Origin: Paracoccaceae bacterium
Lineage (GTDB): Bacteria > Pseudomonadota > Alphaproteobacteria > Rhodobacterales > Rhodobacteraceae
Length of the DNA stretch: 7,270 bases
Assembly (NCBI GenBank): GCA_012036325.1
Contig: JAAUPC010000177.1
Coordinates: forward strand, 1-7,270
Direction of reading: 5' to 3'
Shown: positions 1-4,060 of the stretch, one piece after another
How positions within the stretch are numbered: position 1 is the stretch's first letter
Layout: every line of letters begins with the position of its first letter
The notes under the pieces: generated by a model
The model's database searches: none
What the model was told of the DNA's origin: nothing
The model's input: the letters and a program-made list of their open reading frames with translations, nothing else
Translations under genes and position numbers: made by a program

Positions 1-327
1 CAGATGTGCGCGCCAAGGGTCGCATTTCGCGGGCCAGCCAAGGGCGATGCCAAGGCCGCTTTGCCCGTCCAGCCCCAGATGCCGCGGCCAGCTGACGGTG
101 CGGCTGTCACCCGGCACCGGGTCGAGGGACAGGATGGACCCGTGCGGGCAATCGGCCAGGATCCCCGGCGCATACCGCCAGCCATGGACCATGGCCACCA
201 CCGGCGCGCCTTCGGGCAGGGCGTCAAGCTTGCGGGCAAGGCGGTCCCAGTTGATGGCCAGACCGCCGTCCTTGGTCAGAAAGCGCGCGCCTGCATCGGC
301 GCGGATCGGGCGGGGATCATCGGTCAT
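1..327 (-). CDS. Alpha/beta-hydrolase-like protein, N-terminal 109 codons (runs off the window)
   Basis: This is an open minus-strand frame starting at the ATG complementary to 325-327 and continuing without a stop to base 1. The protein begins MTDDPRPIRADAGARF. At about residues 44-53 it has a hydrophobic strand followed by His-Gly-Trp (PVVAMVHGWR), the usual HG oxyanion-hole turn after a beta strand in alpha/beta hydrolases. Further on are HGSILSLD and SWPRHLGLDG. The nucleophile elbow (G-x-S-x-G) and the rest of the triad would lie outside the window, so substrate and activity cannot be stated. The codon pattern is GC-rich like the housekeeping genes here. A GGA/GAGG stretch lies just upstream of the ATG. 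The gene is divergent from metZ and shares its control region. The fold assignment rests on one motif and family resemblance; the reading frame itself is well supported. Confidence 0.75.
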   Translation of the reverse strand, partial: MTDDPRPIRADAGARFLTKDGGLAINWDRLARKLDALPEGAPVVAMVHGWRYAPGILADCPHGSILSLDPVPGDSRTVSWPRHLGLDGQSGLGIALGWPAKCDPWRAHL

Positions 328-386
328 GGCCTCATTCCGGGTCCGGCTGCTCTGCCGCGGTTGTGCCGCAGGGCAGCAACGGGGCC

Positions 387-415
387 GTGACGCAGGGGTG
401 ACAGCTGCGTGACGC
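387..415. promoter_or_regulatory. Three GTGAC direct repeats at exact 11-bp spacing (possible operator)
   Basis: GTGAC occurs at 387-391, 398-402 and 409-413, each 11 bp after the previous one, so all three lie on nearly the same helix face. The first and third copies extend to GTGACGC. The array lies about 20 bp upstream of the predicted metZ -35 element and between two divergent genes, where an activator or shared regulator would bind. No known regulator site was recognised, so the role is an inference. Confidence 0.35.
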
Positions 416-435
416 CCGGCCACATACCGCCTGGG

Positions 436-465
436 TTGACCCTGCCGGGGGCTGGGCCGTATGCA
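436..465 (+). promoter_or_regulatory. Predicted sigma70-type promoter of metZ
   Basis: TTGACC (436-441) and TATGCA (460-465) are separated by 18 bp and resemble -35 and -10 elements. Transcription would start about 6-7 bases after the -10, at 471-472, which is exactly where the first stem of the SAM-II riboswitch begins. That coincidence is the strongest support for the call. Confidence 0.6.
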
Positions 466-471
466 TCCCCT

Positions 472-524
472 CGTGGCGATTTGTTACCGGATTGCGGGCC
501 ACGTTAAACAAGCCGCTAAAGAGG
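472..524 (+). promoter_or_regulatory. SAM-II riboswitch (metA-type aptamer) upstream of metZ
   Basis: The sequence has the SAM-II layout. Stem P1 is CGTGGC (472-477) with GCCACG (498-503). The loop is U/A-rich (GATTTGTTACCGGATTG), and the 3' strand contains GTTAAACAA and GCTAAAGAGG. The loop-side GCGG (494-497) can pair with CCGC (513-516) to form the H-type pseudoknot of this class. This matches my memory of the metX SAM-II RNA, including ACCG-x-ATTGC in the loop and GCTAAA-x-AGG at the 3' end. SAM-II RNAs bind S-adenosylmethionine and repress methionine-synthesis genes in alphaproteobacteria, which fits the downstream metZ. The 3' end includes a Shine-Dalgarno-like GAGG (521-524), and a terminator follows at 538-568. 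Confidence 0.9.
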
Positions 525-537
525 TGAAGGGCAATGG

Positions 538-568
538 CCCCGGCACCTTTTCGTGTCCGGGGTTTTTT
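538..568 (+). terminator. Intrinsic terminator between riboswitch and metZ (attenuator)
   Basis: CCCCGGCAC (538-546) pairs with GTG-T-CCGGGG (553-562), giving nine base pairs with one bulged T (556) and a CTTTTC loop. Six T residues (563-568) follow. The hairpin lies 14 bases after the SAM-II aptamer and 35 bases before the metZ ATG, so it is probably the riboswitch expression platform. With SAM bound, transcription would stop here. Its 5' side can also pair with the aptamer (535-540 with 496-501), giving a possible antiterminated state. Confidence 0.75.
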
Positions 569-602
569 CTTGGCCCTTGGCCTTGCTTGGGAAGTTGCCG
601 CG

Positions 603-1781
603 ATGACGAAAGACTGGAAAACCCGCACCACACTGGTCCACGAAGGCACCCGCCGCAGCCAGTATGGCGAGATGGCTGAGGCGATCTTCCTGACCCAGGG
701 CTTCGTCTACCCCACGGCGGAGGCCGCCGAGGCGCGGTTCGTGAAAGCGGGCGAGGATGAGTTCATCTATGCCCGCTATGGCAACCCGACGACCCGGATG
801 TTCGAGGAACGGATTGCCGCGCTGGAAAGCACGGAAGACGCCTTTGCCACCGCCAGCGGCATGGCGGCGGTGTCTGGTGCGCTGATGTCGGCCCTACGGG
901 CGGGGGATCATGTCGTGTCGTCGCGCGCCCTCTTCGGGTCCTGCCTTTATGTGTTGGAAGAGGTGCTGCAGCGTTTTGGCGTGCGGGTGACCTTCGTTGA
1001 CGGGGCTGATCTTGACGCCTGGCGCGTGGCGGTGACACCGGAAACCAAGCTGGTGTTTTTCGAGAGCATGTCGAACCCGACGTTGGAGTTGGTCGACATT
1101 CGCGGGGTCAGCGAGATTGCCCATGCCGCAGGCGCGCTGGTCATCTGCGACAACGTCTTTGCCACGCCGATCTTTTCCCGCGCGGTCGAACAGGGGGCGG
1201 ATGTCGTCGTCTATTCCACGACGAAGCACATCGACGGGCAGGGTCGCGCCTTGGGCGGTGTGGTCTGCGGCACCGAAGCCTTCATCCGCAAGGTGCTGGA
1301 ACCCTATATGAAGCACACCGGCGGCTCGATGAGCCCCTTTACCGCCTGGATGCACCTGAACGGCATGGCGACGCTGGACCTGCGCTGCCGGGCGATGGCC
1401 GATACCGCGCTGGCCGTGGCACGGGCGCTGGAGGGGCATGCAAAAGTGGGCAAAGTCATCTTCCCGGGCCTGCCCAGCCACCCCCAGCACGCGCTGGCCA
1501 TGGCGCAGATGGGGTCAGGCGGCACGCTGGTCGCGTTTGAGGTGAAGGGCGGCAAGGAAGCTGCCTTCCGCTTCATGAACGCGCTGGAAATTGCCAAGAT
1601 TTCCAACAACCTCGGCGATGCCAAGACCATCGCCACCCATCCTGCTACCACCACCCACCAGCGCTTGCCGCAGGACCAGAAGGACGCGTTGGGCATCACT
1701 CCGGGGCTGATCCGACTGTCCATGGGGCTGGAGGATGCGGGCGACCTGATCCGTGACCTACATCAGGCCCTTGCGGCATGA
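603..1781 (+). CDS. metZ: O-succinylhomoserine sulfhydrylase (MetZ), PLP-dependent
   Basis: This is a 392-residue cytoplasmic enzyme of the Cys/Met-metabolism PLP family (fold type I). MetZ makes homocysteine and succinate from O-succinylhomoserine and sulfide, the direct sulfhydrylation route to methionine. The frame shows YARYGNPTTRM (phosphate-contact YxRxxNPT motif), SGMAAVSGAL, the CDNVFATP strand with the cofactor-binding Asp, and VYSTTKHIDGQGR with the Schiff-base lysine at about residue 208. The C-terminus has GITPGLIRLSMGLED, typical of the family. Length is normal. The start at 603 (MTKDWKTRTTLVHEG) matches the family N-terminus and has GGGAAG 8 bases upstream. An in-frame ATG at 534 has a better Shine-Dalgarno sequence but would add 23 residues encoded across the terminator hairpin. 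The gene lies under the SAM-II riboswitch. Its last 39 codons are duplicated at 2886-3002. Related cystathionine synthases or O-acetylhomoserine enzymes are the main alternatives. Confidence 0.93.
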   Translation: MTKDWKTRTTLVHEGTRRSQYGEMAEAIFLTQGFVYPTAEAAEARFVKAGEDEFIYARYGNPTTRMFEERIAALESTEDAFATASGMAAVSGALMSALRAGDHVVSSRALFGSCLYVLEEVLQRFGVRVTFVDGADLDAWRVAVTPETKLVFFESMSNPTLELVDIRGVSEIAHAAGALVICDNVFATPIFSRAVEQGADVVVYSTTKHIDGQGRALGGVVCGTEAFIRKVLEPYMKHTGGSMSPFTAWMHLNGMATLDLRCRAMADTALAVARALEGHAKVGKVIFPGLPSHPQHALAMAQMGSGGTLVAFEVKGGKEAAFRFMNALEIAKISNNLGDAKTIATHPATTTHQRLPQDQKDALGITPGLIRLSMGLEDAGDLIRDLHQALAA

Positions 1782-1851
1782 AATGACCGAGCAATCGACA
1801 CAGGTGTGCTTTGCCCTGTGCAAGATCACGCCATAATTCGACTTGAAACAG

Positions 1852-1879
1852 GCGGTTGAGAAACCCTCAACGCTTGGAG
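1852..1879 (+). promoter_or_regulatory. Leader hairpin and ribosome binding site of DPT gene 1
   Basis: GCG-g-TTGAG (1852-1860) pairs with CTCAACGC (1866-1873), leaving one bulged G and a five-base loop. The Shine-Dalgarno GGAG (1876-1879) follows at once, nine bases before the ATG at 1889. The copy before gene 2 keeps the same stem with different bases on both sides. A -10-like CATAAT lies at 1832-1837 with a poor -35 (TTGCCC, 1811-1816), so the promoter is uncertain. The stem abuts the binding site and could affect translation. Confidence 0.55.
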
Positions 1880-1888
1880 AATTGTTGA

Positions 1889-2839
1889 ATGCGTCCTGCT
1901 TCCACGGTCATGAAGTTGCTGACATCCTCTGCGCTTGCCGCAGTTTTCGCTGTGGCACCGCTGTCTGCCAGCCTTGATGCATCTGGCGCGTTCCAGATTG
2001 CCACTCCTGCAGCATATGCGCAGGTCGATCCCACTGACCCGACCGATCCCACTGGCCCCACCGATCCCACCGATCCCACTGGCCCGACTGACCCCACTGG
2101 CCCGACCGACCCGACCGATCCCACTGGCCCGACCGATCCCACCGATCCGTTCACCCCGCCGGGTGGTGTTGGTGGAACCGGCGGAACCGGGGGAACCGGA
2201 GGCGATTCCGGGGGAACTGGTGGTGATACTGGTGGAACGGGTGGTGATGGCGAGAACGCGGGCAGTGGTGGCACCAATCCCCCGACATTGTCGCAGCAGA
2301 AAACGTCTTCGTCGGATAACGATGACCCGGCAAAAACGCCGGTCACCAAGGTTTCCGGCGAGCCTGTGGTGACCAAAGCGCAGGCTGCCGAATTTGCAAA
2401 AACGGTAACATGCCCGGCCACATGCGTCCGAACGGTGAACAGCAAGGGCGACTTGAAATTCGCGACAACGGAAGTCACTGGCGGGGGCCTCTCGATCGCA
2501 ACGACGACGACGCTGTCGGGGACCACAGTTTCGACGGAACTCAAGGTTGGCAACACGCTGACCGTATCCGCCGTGAAAGCATACGAGACCCGCGCTGTGG
2601 CGGAGGGATCTTTGCGCCAGCTCATGGTTCAGTTCACCAAGGGCCAAGAGTTCAACGACACGACCGACGTTCAGAAACTTCCGCCGGCCTTGAAAGCCGC
2701 ACTGAACAGTGTAGCCGGGCGGACAAATGGTACCTACGCCGAAATCTTGGAGCTTAGCGTTACTGACCCAAGAGTGAAAGCAGTCCTCATGGTCGTCAGT
2801 ACCCTGTCGGGCGGCAAAGTGACAGTGAAGGCAAGCTGA
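1889..2839 (+). CDS. Exported DPT-repeat protein 1 (signal peptide, acidic Pro-Thr repeat, Gly-rich block, two-Cys domain); function unknown
   Basis: I do not recognise this 316-residue family. It has a Sec-type signal region: K9 then a hydrophobic core at about residues 10-25, with a likely cleavage at AYA44-Q45 or, earlier, near LSA27. Residues 47-88 are fourteen proline triplets, mostly DPT or GPT. Residues 92-129 are Gly-rich (GGT/GGD). A Ser/Asp linker (139-147) follows, then a Thr/Val-rich C-terminal domain (about 160-316) with the protein's only cysteines at 175 and 179 (CPATC), which suggests one disulfide outside the cytoplasm. No membrane anchor, sorting signal or catalytic motif is visible. 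Start 1889 has GGAG nine bases upstream; the later ATG at 1910 has none. The neighbour at 3114 is a paralog with matching N-terminus and EFAKT-x2-C-x(2,3)-C motif. A secreted or surface structural protein is plausible but is inference. Confidence 0.8.
   Translation: MRPASTVMKLLTSSALAAVFAVAPLSASLDASGAFQIATPAAYAQVDPTDPTDPTGPTDPTDPTGPTDPTGPTDPTDPTGPTDPTDPFTPPGGVGGTGGTGGTGGDSGGTGGDTGGTGGDGENAGSGGTNPPTLSQQKTSSSDNDDPAKTPVTKVSGEPVVTKAQAAEFAKTVTCPATCVRTVNSKGDLKFATTEVTGGGLSIATTTTLSGTTVSTELKVGNTLTVSAVKAYETRAVAEGSLRQLMVQFTKGQEFNDTTDVQKLPPALKAALNSVAGRTNGTYAEILELSVTDPRVKAVLMVVSTLSGGKVTVKAS
2027..2152 (+). repeat. 9-bp periodic (D/G)PT-encoding repeat tract in DPT gene 1
   Basis: Fourteen consecutive codon triplets encode D or G, P, then T (the last is DPF), in the order D D D G D D G D G D D G D D. 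The DNA repeats near-identical units such as GACCCGACCGATCCCACTGG, so the tract could change length by slippage or recombination in whole 9-bp steps without a frameshift. The gene 2 tract shares the first seven triplets in the same order. Confidence 0.85.
2162..2275 (+). repeat. Gly-rich GGT/GGD-encoding repeat block, only in DPT gene 1
   Basis: Residues 92-129 are mostly Gly-Gly-Thr and Gly-Gly-Asp triplets, encoded by units such as GGAACCGGC and GGTGGAACG. The paralog at 3114 has no such block at this place. It would form a flexible linker between the Pro-rich stalk and the C-terminal domain. Confidence 0.75.
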
Positions 2840-2872
2840 CCAACGTCCTGAATGCTTCGCCACGTGAATGCT

Positions 2873-2896
2873 TGCGCCAGTCGAAAGGCTGGCGCA
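2873..2896 (+). terminator. GC-rich hairpin after DPT gene 1 (possible terminator, no T tract)
   Basis: TGCGCCAG (2873-2880) and CTGGCGCA (2889-2896) form a perfect 8-bp stem with an 8-base loop, 34 bases after the gene 1 stop. No run of T follows, so it is a weak terminator candidate. Its right arm is the start of the duplicated metZ tail, where CCG became GCG and so completes the stem. Confidence 0.3.
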
Positions 2897-3005
2897 GGAC
2901 CAGAACGACGCGCTTGGCATCACTCCGGGGCTGATCCGCCTGTCTTTGGGGCTGGAGGACGCGGGCGACTTGATCCGTGATCTACATCAGGCACTTGCGG
3001 CCTGA
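2886..3005 (+). pseudogene. Duplicated 3' end of metZ (39 codons plus stop)
   Basis: The frame 2886-3005 reads RLAQDQNDALGITPGLIRLS, then the rest of the MetZ C-terminus and a stop at the same place. By hand comparison, 13 of 39 codons differ from metZ codons 1662-1778. Ten changes are silent, and three change the residue (P to A, K to N, M to L). No upstream metZ sequence remains, so it cannot encode an enzyme. An in-frame ATG at 2868 could give a 45-residue peptide, but no ribosome binding site stands out. It marks the left edge of the duplication. The excess of silent changes suggests that it diverged while part of a working metZ. Confidence 0.85.
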
Positions 3006-3074
3006 AAAGACCGACCTTTCAACGCAAGGGCGCTGCTATTGGCGCAAGATCGCGCCTTATTTCGCCGTGACAGA

Positions 3075-3104
3075 GGTAATTGAGATTACCCTCAATTCCT
3101 GGAG
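3075..3104 (+). promoter_or_regulatory. Leader hairpin and ribosome binding site of DPT gene 2
   Basis: GG-t-AATTGAG (3075-3084) pairs with CTCAATTCC (3091-3099), nine pairs with one bulged T and a six-base loop. GGAG (3101-3104) follows, nine bases before the ATG at 3114. Compared with the gene 1 leader, several stem positions changed on both strands so that pairing is kept. The matching position of the -10-like box reads CTTATT (3056-3061), a poor promoter match. Confidence 0.55.
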
Positions 3105-3113
3105 AAGTTCTGA

Positions 3114-3791
3114 ATGCGTCTTGGATCCACGATCATGAAGCTGCTGTCCTCCTCTGCGCTGGCCGCAGTTTTCGCGGCGGTCCCGCTGTCTGCGACCTTT
3201 GACGCGTCCGGAGCGTTCCAGATTGCCATTTCCGCAGCCCATGCGCAGGTCGACCCCACCGATCCGACTGATCCCACAGGCCCGACCGACCCCACGGACC
3301 CGACCGGCCCGACTGATCCCACCGACCCGACCGATCCCAACGGTCCGATTGGCCCAATCGTTCCCTTTGACCCGACTGATCCAACAGGCCCGACCGGTCC
3401 GACTGATTCTGTTGATCCTCCGGCTAACGAACCGACACTTCCGATCAACGTCTCGAACTCATCTTCGTCCAGTGATCGGGATGATCCTCAGCCAAAGCCG
3501 AAAGCGGCGCTGGCAGAGCTGTCGCCTGAAGAGTTGGTCAAACAGGTGACCGAGTTTGCAAAAACGCTTCGCTGCAGCGGGTGCAGAATCACGGTGTCCT
3601 CCACTGGCAGACTGACCGTCATTACCGATAACGGTTACAAGCTCGTATTGTCGGGTGTTACGATCAGCTATTTTCAAACGTCTTACGACGAGGCGGGCTT
3701 CACCGAGATCCATTGGGCAGACAAACGCACTCGGGCCATCGCTGAAGAAGAATTTCGGGAAGAAGTTCTGCATTACGGACCGGGATACTGA
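3114..3791 (+). CDS. Exported DPT-repeat protein 2, shorter paralog of protein 1; function unknown
   Basis: This is a 225-residue paralog of the 1889-2839 product. The signal region is closely similar (MKLLSSSALAAVFAAVPLSA), with likely cleavage at AHA44-Q45. Residues 47-97 are proline triplets, DPT/GPT with a degenerate middle (DPN GPI GPI VPF). There is no Gly block; instead a Ser/Asp linker with SSSSSDRDD follows. The C-terminal domain begins with EFAKT and holds the only two cysteines at 154 and 157 (CSGC). It continues with a V-x-S-x-G-x-L strand-like stretch and ends near an RAIAEEEFRE segment matching RAVAEGSLRQ of protein 1, then stops at GPGY. It therefore lacks about the last 60 residues of its paralog. 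GGAG lies nine bases before the ATG. The C-terminal half looks less GC-rich than metZ or folE2, as in imported or fast-evolving genes. Role unknown. Confidence 0.8.
   Translation: MRLGSTIMKLLSSSALAAVFAAVPLSATFDASGAFQIAISAAHAQVDPTDPTDPTGPTDPTDPTGPTDPTDPTDPNGPIGPIVPFDPTDPTGPTGPTDSVDPPANEPTLPINVSNSSSSSDRDDPQPKPKAALAELSPEELVKQVTEFAKTLRCSGCRITVSSTGRLTVITDNGYKLVLSGVTISYFQTSYDEAGFTEIHWADKRTRAIAEEEFREEVLHYGPGY
3252..3404 (+). repeat. (D/G)PT-encoding repeat tract in DPT gene 2
   Basis: Seventeen proline triplets run from residue 47 to 97, in the order D D D G D D G D D D, then GPI GPI VPF, then D D G G. The interruption shows decay or a different expansion history from the gene 1 tract. Confidence 0.8.
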
Positions 3792-4060
3792 AGTCATAAC
3801 GTAAAGGCGCGCGATGATGGTGAAGATGTGGGGGGGCTTGACCTTGCATCCTGCGGCGCGTCCGCGTGAAGACACAGGACCTGTCAACAAAGCGCGGGCC
3901 GGTTGGCCCGCGCTTTCTTTCATGCTCGGAAATGATCCACGCTTGCAGCGTTGCAGGTCATGCTGTTCGTGCCTATCTGACTGATCCAGTGGCGCACTTG
4001 CCGCGTATACCTGATGACATTGACGGCGGGGCCCACCCTGCCAGAACCGAAAGGCCCCCC
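3792..4060. other. Intergenic region between DPT gene 2 and folE2
   Basis: This 269-bp spacer holds the terminator at 3889-3916, a small palindrome ACAGGACCTGT (3874-3884) just before it, and a possible weak promoter (TTGCAG at 3951, TATCTG at 3974, 17-bp spacing). I see no convincing gene in it. A frame open from 3866 into folE2 crosses the terminator and its 65 residues do not resemble FolE2. Confidence 0.5.
3889..3916. terminator. Strong intrinsic terminator (works in both directions by shape)
   Basis: AAAGCGCGGGCC (3889-3900) and GGCCCGCGCTTT (3905-3916) form a perfect 12-bp stem with a GGTT loop. CTTTC follows on the plus strand and an A-rich stretch precedes it. It lies 98 bp after the stop of DPT gene 2 and ends the accessory segment ahead of folE2. 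Confidence 0.85.

Larger units (their letters stand above)
1662..2152 (+). repeat. Tandem duplication, copy 1 (metZ tail, spacer, 5' part of DPT gene 1)
   Basis: This stretch aligns with 2886-3404 at an offset of 1224-1225 bp. Shared parts are the last 39 metZ codons, the spacer (107 versus 108 bp), the leader hairpin, the ribosome binding site, the signal peptide and the first seven repeat triplets (D D D G D D G). Similarity falls off inside the repeat tract. The boundaries are approximate and read by eye. Confidence 0.8.
2886..3404 (+). repeat. Tandem duplication, copy 2 (metZ tail, spacer, 5' part of DPT gene 2)
   Basis: This is the partner of 1662-2152. The spacers align almost without gaps, sharing blocks such as GCAAGATC and the GGAG-to-ATGCGTC start region. 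In the first 46 codons of the two genes, 35 residues are identical by eye. Confidence 0.8.

Noticed and set aside
534..602. In-frame upstream start for metZ at 534
   Set aside because: It has a good Shine-Dalgarno, but the added 23 residues are encoded across the terminator and do not fit the MetZ N-terminus. Kept as a regulatory oddity in the findings, not as the gene start.
894..1490. Minus-strand frame opposite metZ
   Set aside because: Shadow of metZ with no recognisable family features.
1799..1820. Inverted repeat CACAGG...CCTGTG as metZ terminator
   Set aside because: Six pairs and no T tract follow, and it is not kept in the duplicated spacer; too weak to call.
2027..2152. CRISPR-like periodic repeat
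   Set aside because: The period is 9 bp, has no unique spacers, and is fully explained by codons for (D/G)PT.
1867..2625. Minus-strand frame rich in GSVGPVG, collagen-like
   Set aside because: It is the complement of the DPT-encoding repeat. Its Gly-x-Val triplets follow from the 9-bp period on the other strand, and it has no fitting start context.
3092..3448. Second minus-strand collagen-like frame
   Set aside because: Same cause: antisense of the DPT tract in gene 2.
3866..4060. N-terminal extension of FolE2 from 3866
   Set aside because: It crosses the strong terminator hairpin, has no family resemblance, and the 4061 start has its own binding site.
3940..4060. Zur box upstream of folE2
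   Set aside because: Looked for an A/T-rich inverted repeat as seen before Zur-controlled genes. Only short palindromes such as GTATAC are present, which is not enough.
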